DNA of 22,101 bases from assembly GCA_003487805.1 (NCBI GenBank), contig DNNE01000089.1, positions 1 to 22,101 on the forward strand. The letters are read 5' to 3'. The notes under the pieces were generated by a model, which did not search any database, had not been told where the DNA came from, and worked only from the letters and a program-made list of their open reading frames with translations. The position numbers and the translations under genes are program-made. This DNA is from Blastocatellia bacterium. Lineage in GTDB: Bacteria; Acidobacteriota; Blastocatellia; Pyrinomonadales; Pyrinomonadaceae. How positions within the stretch are numbered: position 1 is the first letter of the stretch; every line of letters begins with the position of its first letter. Positions 1 to 6,653 of this stretch are shown here, one piece after another.

Positions 1-2091
1 GGCAAGTTCGTCGAGTTCCACGGTGAAGGCGCCGCGTCGCTTTCAGTAACCGATCGCGCTACGATTGCGAACATGTCGCCAGAGTACGGCGCGACGATGG
101 GATATTTTCCACCCGACGAAGAGACCTGCGTTTACTTGAAAGCGACCGGTCGAACTGATGAAGAGGTCGACGCGGTGCGAAATTATTTTAAGGCGCAAGA
201 CATTTTTGGCATGCCGCGCAGAGGCGACATTGATTACAGCATTCTGCTCGAACTTGATCTTGAAACTATCGTGCCGAGTGTTGCTGGTCCGAAGCGGCCG
301 CAGGATCGAATTGCCCTGCCGGAGCTCAAGAACACTTTTATCAATCTACTGCAACAGGACGTAAAGACAGGAGGTTACGGAAAGCCTTACAGCGAAATTG
401 ATCTGCGCTATGCGGCGGATATCGGCGCGAGCGAGCATGCCCTCGCAATTGTAGTCGGCGGCGGTGAACAGCATTCAGCCGGCGTCCCGGCGCCGGTCGG
501 CGATCACGTCACGACCAAAGACACAAGCGTCTGGACCGAAACAGAGATGATGAACAACCGTCCCACGCCGGATCGCGTCGCCGAAGTGATGACCGAAGAA
601 TTTCCGAAGGCGCACGTCGATCTCGGCCATGGCGATGTGCTGATCGCCGCGATTACGTCGTGCACGAATACTTCAAATCCCAGCGTGATGCTGGCGGCTG
701 GGTTGCTCGCGAAAAAAGCGGTCGAGAAGGGCCTGAAAGTGCGGCCGACGGTAAAGACTTCATTGGCCCCGGGCTCGCGCGTCGTGACTGAGTATCTTGA
801 GAAGACCGGATTGCAGCCTTACTTGAATCAGCTCGGTTTCAATCTGGTCGGCTATGGTTGCACGACTTGTATCGGAAATTCTGGCCCGCTAGATCCGTCA
901 ATCGAAGACATCGTCACCGATCATGATTTGATCGCCGCGAGCGTGCTCTCAGGCAATCGCAACTTTGAAGCACGCGTTCATCAAAGCATCAAAGCGAATT
1001 TCCTGATGAGTCCGCCGCTGGTGGTGGCGTTCGCCCTCGCCGGCACGATTGAAAAAGATTTGTCAAAAGATGTCCTGGGGCAGAATGAGCAGGGCGAGGA
1101 CGTTTACCTGCGCGACATCTGGCCCAGCATGGAAGAGATCGGCGAGAAGATGCGCGACGCCTTTGACGCTGAGACGTATCGCGAACTGTACAGCAACTTC
1201 GCGGAGCAGAATCCGATGTGGAACTCGATTCCGACCTCGAGTGGTCTGACGTATCAGTGGGATAAGAACTCGACGTACATTCAGGAGCCGCCTTTTTTCG
1301 AAGGCTTTGGCGCGGACGCCGGCGAGATGGCAGATATTCAGGCTGCGCGGCCGTTGGCAATCTTCGGCGATTCAGTCACGACGGATCACATCAGTCCTGC
1401 GGGAGCGATCAAAGCCACTTCCCCCGCCGGAGTTTATCTGCAACAGAAGCGTGTCGACGTTGCCGACTTCAACAGCTATGGCTCGCGGCGCGGCAATCAT
1501 GAAGTAATGATGCGCGGCACGTTTGCGAATGTGCGGATCAAGAACCTGATGGTACCCGGCACGGAAGGCGGCGTGACTCTTCATCAGCCGGACGGTGAGC
1601 GCATGAGCATCTACGACGCCGCGATGAAGTATCAGAGCGAAGGCATGCCGCTGGTGGTGATCGCCGGACAGGAATACGGAACCGGATCGTCGCGCGATTG
1701 GGCCGCAAAAGGGACTCGTTTGTTGGGAGTGAAAGCCGTAGTGGCGCAGAGCTTCGAACGCATTCATCGCAGCAACCTGGTCGGCATGGGCGTGCTGCCG
1801 TGTCAATTCAAAGAGGGAACGAACGCTGCGTCGTTGAATCTCGACGGCAGCGAGACATTCGACATCACCGGCCTGGTCGCTTCCGATTACCACTCCGACG
1901 GTGCTGGCCCTAAGTTTGAAGTAACTCCGCGTCAGGACGTGACATTGACGATTCGTCGCGCCGATGGGTCAACAGAGGAAGTGCCGCTGGTCCTGCGAAT
2001 CGATACGCCGATTGAGATTGATTACTACCTGCACGGTGGCATTCTGCCGTATGTGTTGAGGCAGTTGTTGGCGGGGACGACGGGGTTTTAG
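1..2091 (+). CDS. acnA: Aconitate hydratase (aconitase A), 5' end cut by the window
   Basis: Cytosolic [4Fe-4S] hydro-lyase that interconverts citrate and isocitrate in the TCA cycle. The reading frame is open from base 1; the first ATG, at 73, is internal, because upstream codons already read as aconitase (GKFVEFHGEG). So about 696 C-terminal residues are visible of an enzyme that usually has about 900. The three cluster-ligand cysteines are present: one in ITSCTNTSNPS (codon at 661) and two in GCTTCIGNSGP (codons at 859 and 868). The C-terminal swivel domain is intact, with SVTTDHISPAG, SYGSRRGNHEV and the substrate-binding loop GQEYGTGSSRDWAAKG. The stop lies 4 bases from the stop of the convergent gene at 2096. 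A housekeeping gene with nothing abnormal; AcnA rather than AcnB by motif order. Confidence 0.97.
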   Translation, partial: GKFVEFHGEGAASLSVTDRATIANMSPEYGATMGYFPPDEETCVYLKATGRTDEEVDAVRNYFKAQDIFGMPRRGDIDYSILLELDLETIVPSVAGPKRPQDRIALPELKNTFINLLQQDVKTGGYGKPYSEIDLRYAADIGASEHALAIVVGGGEQHSAGVPAPVGDHVTTKDTSVWTETEMMNNRPTPDRVAEVMTEEFPKAHVDLGHGDVLIAAITSCTNTSNPSVMLAAGLLAKKAVEKGLKVRPTVKTSLAPGSRVVTEYLEKTGLQPYLNQLGFNLVGYGCTTCIGNSGPLDPSIEDIVTDHDLIAASVLSGNRNFEARVHQSIKANFLMSPPLVVAFALAGTIEKDLSKDVLGQNEQGEDVYLRDIWPSMEEIGEKMRDAFDAETYRELYSNFAEQNPMWNSIPTSSGLTYQWDKNSTYIQEPPFFEGFGADAGEMADIQAARPLAIFGDSVTTDHISPAGAIKATSPAGVYLQQKRVDVADFNSYGSRRGNHEVMMRGTFANVRIKNLMVPGTEGGVTLHQPDGERMSIYDAAMKYQSEGMPLVVIAGQEYGTGSSRDWAAKGTRLLGVKAVVAQSFERIHRSNLVGMGVLPCQFKEGTNAASLNLDGSETFDITGLVASDYHSDGAGPKFEVTPRQDVTLTIRRADGSTEEVPLVLRIDTPIEIDYYLHGGILPYVLRQLLAGTTGF

Positions 2092-2095
2092 CTCT

Positions 2096-3409
2096 TTAAG
2101 TTTCGTTTGCAGTAGTTCGGTACAGGGAAGTATAGGGTCTCAACCAGTCGTCACCATAGACGCCGCGCACAAAATTCAACTGTTCATCGGTTATGCTTGC
2201 CTTAGTTGCCTCTAAGTAATCTATGAACGCATCCTTGTTATTTTGAGAAAACAATCTTGTTCCGTAACTTAACTCAGACCGCAGCGGTTCTTCATTCAGA
2301 TACCCCCGACACTCATCATCGATGAACATGGCATCGCAGTAAGGGAGTAAAGTCGATATTGTTTCTATGTCGTTTGACATTCCTCGACTAGGCGGTCTTT
2401 TCATCCCCGACGCAGCCTTCCTAGCTATCGCTGCCCACATCATGGAAGAGATTTTGAGGAATGGTATGGCTTTCAGCGACGGAGAGCTTAAATATTCAAT
2501 CGTCTTTTTGGGCCAATCATTTTCATTTGAGGTTCCCGTGTTAATAAGCTCGTGCCGAACCATCATAATCAATTTCACAGACGATGCCGGAAAAAGGTCG
2601 TTCATGGTCAAGTCTCGTTGGCCAGCTTGTATGTCCGCGTATTTTTTGAGTTGATTTCCAAATCCCTTCAGGTGGTTCTTACCAAAAGCGAGCGCTTCCT
2701 CTTCAAACCAATCATTAAAACTTCTGCCAAGTTCACCTTGCCAACGCGAGAAAATTTTGGTTATTTCTTCGCTCAGTCCATCTCGCTGCCTTCGAAGATC
2801 AGCGATCCATTCTTCCTCCCATGGTATGTCCACGCTAACAGTGTATCGCTCAGTCCACGCGTCGATTTCGCCGTGAACTACTGAGCTGATGTGGAGGTCA
2901 GGTTCATATTCGTCCTTGCCGGTGAGCCAATGTTTGAGATGCTCATTTACTTGAAGGCTCTGAATCCAGCCAGTGTCGCGAAAGCTAACACTCTGCGCTA
3001 ACAGTTCATACATCCTTTTTAGAGACTGATAGTAAGGCGCGACTCTTGACTCCTTGTTGTGAGCCGCGGATTCAGGACAGACGATTAGTTGGAGCTTGCA
3101 GCATTGATCCAACTTTTCGAAAAGAGACAGCCAGAACGAATTAGACATTCCTCCTCTCTGAGATACGCTGCTAACAGGATCTAGGACCTTCATCATATTG
3201 CTGATCGCAAATTGGTCGAGATATACAACTCGCTTGCTAATCGGCGGAAGAGGATAGGACTGATCCTGACAACACTCACCGCACCGTCTGAAGAAGCGGT
3301 GACCTTGAATGTAGAGCACGCCAAATGCTTTGGCACCGCACCGCGGACAGTTGATGAACGGAGGTATAAACACCTTTGGTTCAAATTCGAAGACTTCGCC
3401 TTCGTTCAT
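2096..3409 (-). CDS. Zinc-ribbon plus PIN-like domain protein, uncharacterised
   Basis: I do not recognise a named family. The 437-residue product starts with a four-cysteine zinc ribbon (C21-x2-C24, then C43-x2-C46). Next comes a beta-strand ending in an acidic residue, RVVYLDQFAIS (D65), as in the first strand of PIN-like nucleases. A late strand with paired acids, DAMFIDDECRGYL (D359, D365, D366), would suit the second acidic site of such a fold. The middle is helical and charged. A good ribosome-binding site (AAGGTGG, 7 bases before ATG) supports the start. It lies 12 bases downstream of the RelE-like toxin gene on the same strand, so it is probably the third gene of that operon. It is visibly AT-richer than its neighbours: 22 and 25 G/C in the 60-base lines starting at 2221 and 2461, against 40 in the line at 7321. 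This suggests recent transfer. The nuclease role is an inference. Confidence 0.75.
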   Translation of the reverse strand: MNEGEVFEFEPKVFIPPFINCPRCGAKAFGVLYIQGHRFFRRCGECCQDQSYPLPPISKRVVYLDQFAISNMMKVLDPVSSVSQRGGMSNSFWLSLFEKLDQCCKLQLIVCPESAAHNKESRVAPYYQSLKRMYELLAQSVSFRDTGWIQSLQVNEHLKHWLTGKDEYEPDLHISSVVHGEIDAWTERYTVSVDIPWEEEWIADLRRQRDGLSEEITKIFSRWQGELGRSFNDWFEEEALAFGKNHLKGFGNQLKKYADIQAGQRDLTMNDLFPASSVKLIMMVRHELINTGTSNENDWPKKTIEYLSSPSLKAIPFLKISSMMWAAIARKAASGMKRPPSRGMSNDIETISTLLPYCDAMFIDDECRGYLNEEPLRSELSYGTRLFSQNNKDAFIDYLEATKASITDEQLNFVRGVYGDDWLRPYTSLYRTTANET

Positions 3410-3421
3410 GCGTGAGCCACC

Positions 3422-3676
3422 TTATGAATAAATGTCTTTTCGATGTCCCACGTCAAGAACGATCACGCGCATATTGCTGTCTTCGATTTCGTAGATGACA
3501 CGGTAATTGCCGGATCGAACTCGCCAACCATCACGTCCGGTCAATTTCTTACAGCCTGTTGGACGCGGATTGTTGACGAGCGTTGAAATCAAGTCTCGTA
3601 CTCGTGCGTAATTTTGTTTTGGCAGGTTGGCGAGTTCCTTCTGGGCGCGAGGGAGGATGAGTACTTCGTATGCCAA
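3422..3676 (-). CDS. RelE/ParE-superfamily toxin
   Basis: An 84-residue protein of the size and pattern of RelE/ParE toxins: an N-terminal strand (YEVLILPRAQKEL), a helical pair, then the conserved core KKLTGRDGWRVR and GNYRVIYEI, and a C-terminal strand ending in VGHRKDIYS. RelE members cleave mRNA in the ribosome and ParE members poison gyrase; sequence alone does not separate them. The basic residues R52, R54, R59, H78 and R79 are the likely functional set. The start is a TTG placed directly after the antitoxin TAA stop with no spacer, so translation is probably coupled to the antitoxin. The zinc-ribbon/PIN-like gene follows 12 bases after its stop. Confidence 0.88.
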   Translation of the reverse strand: MAYEVLILPRAQKELANLPKQNYARVRDLISTLVNNPRPTGCKKLTGRDGWRVRSGNYRVIYEIEDSNMRVIVLDVGHRKDIYS

Positions 3677-3874
3677 TTATGAGCCCTCAATTTCCTTAAC
3701 AGCCTGGGCGAAAGGAATCGGTTCCTCGTTCGAAGCTTTGGCTTCATCGAATGCACGGATGGCTTCCAGTTCTTCGTGGGCTTCGAGTAGCGCTGAATAA
3801 CGATCGATGTCCAGAAGAACCGCAGTCTTGTTGCCGCTCGCGTCGATAACGAATTGTTCACCGTTGGTGCTCAT
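3677..3874 (-). CDS. Phd/YefM-like antitoxin
   Basis: A 65-residue acidic protein directly upstream of the RelE-like toxin. The N-terminal half (MSTNGEQFVIDASGNKTAVL then DIDRYSALLEA) fits the small Phd/YefM-type fold with its typical 'Y-x-x-L-L-E' helix. The C-terminal half is an acidic helix with EELEAIRAFDEAKAS and PIPFAQAVKEIE, which would wrap the toxin. The frame is open further upstream, but the ATG at 3874 is chosen because it starts the family-like sequence and sits 7 bases after a perfect TATAAT. No Shine-Dalgarno sequence is present, so the mRNA is probably leaderless. A truncated paralogue with the same promoter lies at 5581-5703. Antitoxins of this type usually repress their own promoter; no operator palindrome was identified. 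Confidence 0.82.
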   Translation of the reverse strand: MSTNGEQFVIDASGNKTAVLLDIDRYSALLEAHEELEAIRAFDEAKASNEEPIPFAQAVKEIEGS

Positions 3875-3881
3875 GGGGGTT

Positions 3882-3887
3882 ATTATA
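3882..3887 (-). promoter_or_regulatory. -10 box of the antitoxin-toxin operon
   Basis: Perfect TATAAT on the minus strand, 7 bases before the antitoxin ATG, so transcription should begin at or next to the start codon. No convincing -35 hexamer is seen 16-18 bases upstream. The block from the ATG through this box matches the corresponding block at 5701-5721 at 18 of 21 positions, which supports function. Confidence 0.55.
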
Positions 3888-4004
3888 ACAAAGAGATTGG
3901 CAAAATGATCCGTAGGCGCTCTTAAAACCGCCCAATCTCGCGTCGCCAAATCACGCCAGTCATTGTTCATGACGTTCCCATCGATCATCGCTATCATCAC
4001 CATC

Positions 4005-4163
4005 ATGAAGCTGCGTCTAATCGTCGAAAAAGATCCGGAGACGGGCCGCTATTCCTCAGTCTTTCCTGAACTGCCGGGTTGTGCTTCCGCGGGTGACACC
4101 GAGGACGACGCCATTGCGAACGCCAGAGAAGCGCTCGAGCTTTGGTTTGAACCAACCAATTAA
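4005..4163 (+). CDS. HicB-like short protein, orphan
   Basis: A 52-residue protein matching the N-terminal HicB/UPF0150 fold: MKLRLIVEKDPETGRYSSVF, then PELPGCASAGDTEDDAIANA and a helix REALELWFE. The 'PELPGC...G-T-EDA-ANA-EAL' pattern is diagnostic. HicB proteins usually neutralise the HicA mRNA interferase, but there is no HicA-sized partner with a double-stranded-RNA-binding-like fold on either side. It also lacks the C-terminal DNA-binding domain of long HicB forms. The start is uncertain: an in-frame TTG at 3963 would add 14 residues unlike HicB, and the ATG at 4005 has no clear ribosome-binding site. Divergent from the antitoxin gene at 3874. It may be a solitary regulator or a remnant of a hicAB pair. 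Confidence 0.72.
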   Translation: MKLRLIVEKDPETGRYSSVFPELPGCASAGDTEDDAIANAREALELWFEPTN

Positions 4164-4180
4164 TCCTGCGACGAACGAAT

Positions 4181-4354
4181 GAGCGCCGAAGGTGCGAAAA
4201 TGCAAAAGCCTGGGGCAACGCCCCAGGTTACGTTGTCGTAATTTAATCGAGCGCTGAAGGCGCGGAATACGTCGCCCCTTCAGGGCTTAGTTGAATTTTT
4301 TTGACGTAGTCCAGGGGCGTTGCCCCTGGCTATTACATTTCACGCTTTCAGCGT
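4181..4354. repeat. REP/BIME-like palindromic element, copy 1
   Basis: A string of hairpins between the HicB-like gene and the ppk2 stop: GCGCCGAAGGTGCG (4183-4196), CCTGGGGCAACGCCCCAGG (4209-4227), GCGCTGAAGGCGC (4251-4263), CCAGGGGCGTTGCCCCTGG (4311-4329) and ACGCTTTCAGCGT (4342-4354). The left pair of hairpins resembles the reverse complement of the right pair, so the whole unit is a two-headed inverted repeat like a BIME. A second copy in the same orientation lies at 5398-5571; the two share a 37-base identical run (4309-4345 and 5525-5561). No protein is encoded; short frames across it are artefacts. Confidence 0.85.
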
Positions 4355-4424
4355 AAAGACACGCCCTTCCTCACGGTCGGGCTACTGCCCCGAAGATGCG
4401 GGCAAGGATGCCCGCGCTCCAGTC

Positions 4425-5291
4425 TCAGCCTTCGCTTTCCAACAGTTCTCTGGCCGCCTGCAATTCCTGCAGGTGCTCTTTGCTCACCGTCGGGTACTTC
4501 AAATTTAGGGACTTTAGTTTTGAGATGATGATGTCGGCGACGGCGACGTGGGTGAACCATTTGTGGTCGGCGGGAATCACGTACCAGGGCGCCCACTTGG
4601 TACTGGTGTGATTGAACACCGCTTCGAAAGCTTTTTGATAATCGTTCCAGCAAGCTCGCTCTTTCACATCGGCGAGAGAAAACTTCCAATTCTTTTCCGG
4701 AGTATTCAAACGGGCCAGGAAACGTTTGCGTTGCTCTTCGCGTGAGACGTTGAGAAAGAATTTGAGGATCGTCACGCCATTGCGGGTTAGATAACGCTCG
4801 AAGTCGTTAATCTGATCGAAGCGCTGTTTCCAGACGTCTTTCTTCATTGTTTCCGGCGGCAATTTTTCTGCGCGCAGGAACTCAGGATGGACGCGCAGCA
4901 CCAGCACCTCTTCGTAATACGAGCGATTGAAAATGCCGATGCGTCCGCGTTCGGGCATGGCCTTGTGATAGCGCCAGAGATAGTCGTGGTCGAGATCTTC
5001 TGCCGAAGGCTGCTTGAAAGAGAACACCTGCGTGCCTTGTGGATTGACGCCCGACATCACATGTTTGATCGTGCTGTCTTTACCTGCTGCATCCAGCGCC
5101 TGAAAAATTATCAACAACGCTTGAGTGTCCTGCGCGTAAAGAATGTCCTGGAATTCGGCGAGGCGCACGATGTCCGTCTCGAGCTTTTCCAACGCGTCAT
5201 CTTTGCTATGAAATTTGCCGGTGTCCGCCGGATCAAAATCCTTCAAGCGAATCGTTTTTCCCGGTGGGACGATTAGGGCGTCGTGTTTCAT
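4425..5291 (-). CDS. ppk2: Polyphosphate kinase 2 family (PPK2, class III-like)
   Basis: A 288-residue cytosolic polyphosphate:nucleotide phosphotransferase, which moves phosphate between polyphosphate and nucleoside mono- or diphosphates. The P-loop FQALDAAGKDSTIKHV (residues ~63-78) and the second nucleotide motif GIFNRSYYEEVLVLRVH (~119-135) are clear. The F-N-R-S-x-Y-E-x-V-L form of that motif, together with YAPWYVIPA-like APWYVIPADHKW near the C-terminus, is typical of class III enzymes such as the one from Meiothermus ruber, which can phosphorylate both AMP and ADP. Length is normal for the family. AGGAG, 8 bases before the ATG, supports the start. The gene is bracketed by two direct copies of a palindromic element, and an old antitoxin promoter at 5711 points into it. 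Confidence 0.93.
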   Translation of the reverse strand: MKHDALIVPPGKTIRLKDFDPADTGKFHSKDDALEKLETDIVRLAEFQDILYAQDTQALLIIFQALDAAGKDSTIKHVMSGVNPQGTQVFSFKQPSAEDLDHDYLWRYHKAMPERGRIGIFNRSYYEEVLVLRVHPEFLRAEKLPPETMKKDVWKQRFDQINDFERYLTRNGVTILKFFLNVSREEQRKRFLARLNTPEKNWKFSLADVKERACWNDYQKAFEAVFNHTSTKWAPWYVIPADHKWFTHVAVADIIISKLKSLNLKYPTVSKEHLQELQAARELLESEG

Positions 5292-5397
5292 GGTCTGTTC
5301 TCCTGCATTGCTCCGGCCTCGGTGAGACGTTTCGCAAGATCAGCGCGAATCTTATGCGCCGAGGTTCGATGAAACCAAGTCGAGCTTAAGCGACTAA

Positions 5398-5571
5398 GCG
5401 CCAAGGGGCGCGAAATGAAAAAGCCTGGGGCATCGCCCCAGGTCGAGTTGTCGTCAATTTTGATGAGCGCTGAAGGCGCGGAATATGCCGCCCTTTCAGG
5501 GCTCACTTGCATCTGGTTAATGTCGTCCAGGGGCGTTGCCCCTGGCTATTACATTTCACGCCGTTGGCGTG
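5398..5571. repeat. REP/BIME-like palindromic element, copy 2
   Basis: Second copy of the 4181-4354 element, same orientation, with the same order of hairpins: GCGCCAAGGGGCGC (5398-5411), CCTGGGGCATCGCCCCAGG (5424-5442), GCGCTGAAGGCGC (5467-5479), CCAGGGGCGTTGCCCCTGG (5527-5545) and CACGCCGTTGGCGTG (5557-5571). The terminal hairpins differ from copy 1 by paired changes that keep the stems. It fills the gap between the ppk2 start and the antitoxin remnant, ending 9 bases before the remnant's stop. Confidence 0.85.
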
Positions 5572-5580
5572 ATGAAGACT

Positions 5581-5703
5581 TCACGAGACGAGATCATCTT
5601 CAATCTCTTTGATGGCTTGCGCCAATGGAATTGCCTGATCGATCGAGCTTTTCGCGTTGTCATAAGCTCGGACCTCTTCGAGTTCCTCTTGGTCGCTAAT
5701 CAT
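5581..5703 (-). pseudogene. Truncated Phd/YefM-like antitoxin remnant
   Basis: A 40-codon frame starting with ATG at 5703 and ending with TGA at 5581. Its product lines up with the C-terminal half of the antitoxin at 3677-3874: EELEEVRAYDNAKSS then IPLAQAIKEIE here, against EELEAIRAFDEAKAS then IPFAQAVKEIE there. The N-terminal ~25-30 residues, which would fold and bind DNA, are missing, yet the promoter block and ATG are kept, so an internal deletion joined the start to the tail. No toxin frame follows; a palindromic element sits there instead. It could still make a toxin-binding peptide, in which case it would be a short antitoxin gene rather than a dead one. Confidence 0.75.
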
Positions 5704-5710
5704 GGGCGCG

Positions 5711-5716
5711 ATTATA
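5711..5716 (-). promoter_or_regulatory. -10 box upstream of the antitoxin remnant
   Basis: Perfect TATAAT on the minus strand, exactly 7 bases before the ATG at 5703, as at the intact antitoxin locus (3882-3887). Flanking bases are also conserved between the two loci (TTTGTTATAAT). Transcripts from here would run through the remnant and the palindromic element towards ppk2. Confidence 0.5.
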
Positions 5717-5758
5717 ACAAATTGCCCGCCCGCTACCGCAGGCGGTTCTGACAAATTC

Positions 5759-6643
5759 TCACCTCTCCAAAGCTTTCCGATCCCACTTGGCCAGATTGGC
5801 TCCGACTTCGTAAGTGCTCTGCATGAACTCGAGCAACGTGTCTTCCGGTGAAGGGGATTGGCGGACGACGTCGTAGGGCAGAAGGATTAACTTCATTTCC
5901 GGTGAATAAAAAGCGGCAGCGGGTGTGACTCTTGCTTCGCTATAACCTGGCGGTTCCGGCGCTGCGTAGGAATAGAAGGCAGCCTGGACGCCGTTGCCGC
6001 CGGGCCAGAAGCCATGACTGATCACTTCGTGTGAATAGGCTTCCTGGTTCATCTTGCCGTCTGTGCGCGGCGGTGCGGGCCGGCCGGAAAAACGCGTGAC
6101 GGCGTGGTCGAAACCACCCCACCAGAAATGGACGGGGCTGACTTTGCCGATGAAGCGCGTACGAAATTCTTTAAAGACATCATCGATGTTTACGAGCGCG
6201 CGCCAGAACCGATTCATATACTCGGCGTCGTAAGATTTGTGAACATCATCCTGATCGAAACGAATCGGATCGGGAATCTCGACCGGCATCGGCCAGATCT
6301 TTACATCTATTCCTAAACCCCGCAGCGCCGCCATCAGCTCTTTATAGAAATCAGCAACCGATTGCGGACGCAGGTCGAGTGTCGTTAGCGCGCCGTCGCT
6401 GCAATCAATGCGCAGTTTGTGATCGATGAAGTCGAATTCGATTTCAAAGATGCGATCTTCATAAGGCATGGGCGAAGTCGTCAACCCACGCGCCGAAACA
6501 TAAAGCGTCACATTCCACCAATGGTTGACGAGCAGCGTCTGCTTCATGCGGATCTTGCCGACGATTTGCATCCACATGTGCACAGTCGCGAGCGTGTCCT
6601 GCCAATCTTCCAGGATGAGTTCGGGCCAGATTCTGTTGGGCAT
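5759..6643 (-). CDS. DUF5996-like protein
   Basis: A 294-residue soluble protein with no signal peptide or membrane segment. The opening WPELILEDWQDTLATVHMW and MKQTLLVNHWWNVTLYVSAR, followed by GLTTSPMPY, matches my recollection of the DUF5996 family, whose function is unknown. Other conserved-looking stretches are FIDHKLRIDCSDG, VHFWWGGFDHAVTRFSGR and SHEVISHGFWPGG, rich in Trp and His, which could line an active or binding site. The ATG at 6643 is chosen: GGAG lies 7 bases upstream and the family sequence starts there. The frame is open upstream to 6766, but that part only translates a palindromic repeat. Divergent from the aldehyde dehydrogenase gene; whether they work together is not known. 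Confidence 0.75.
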   Translation of the reverse strand: MPNRIWPELILEDWQDTLATVHMWMQIVGKIRMKQTLLVNHWWNVTLYVSARGLTTSPMPYEDRIFEIEFDFIDHKLRIDCSDGALTTLDLRPQSVADFYKELMAALRGLGIDVKIWPMPVEIPDPIRFDQDDVHKSYDAEYMNRFWRALVNIDDVFKEFRTRFIGKVSPVHFWWGGFDHAVTRFSGRPAPPRTDGKMNQEAYSHEVISHGFWPGGNGVQAAFYSYAAPEPPGYSEARVTPAAAFYSPEMKLILLPYDVVRQSPSPEDTLLEFMQSTYEVGANLAKWDRKALER

Positions 6644-6653
6644 GATTTCTCCG

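Noticed and set aside
1372..1893. 173-codon minus-strand frame within aconitase
   Set aside because: Antisense to conserved aconitase motifs, with no recognisable domain.
4209..4329. GC-rich hairpins considered as rho-independent terminators
   Set aside because: The stems are not followed by a T-run in a suitable position and belong to a repeat present twice; termination may still occur but is not shown.
4320..4508. Frame beginning MPLAITFHAF, similar to one at 5536
   Set aside because: The similarity is that of the repeated DNA element itself; such peptides are artefacts of the repeat.
5288..5512. 74-codon frame upstream of ppk2 on the same strand
   Set aside because: Most of it translates palindromic element copy 2; no family likeness and no separate ribosome-binding site.
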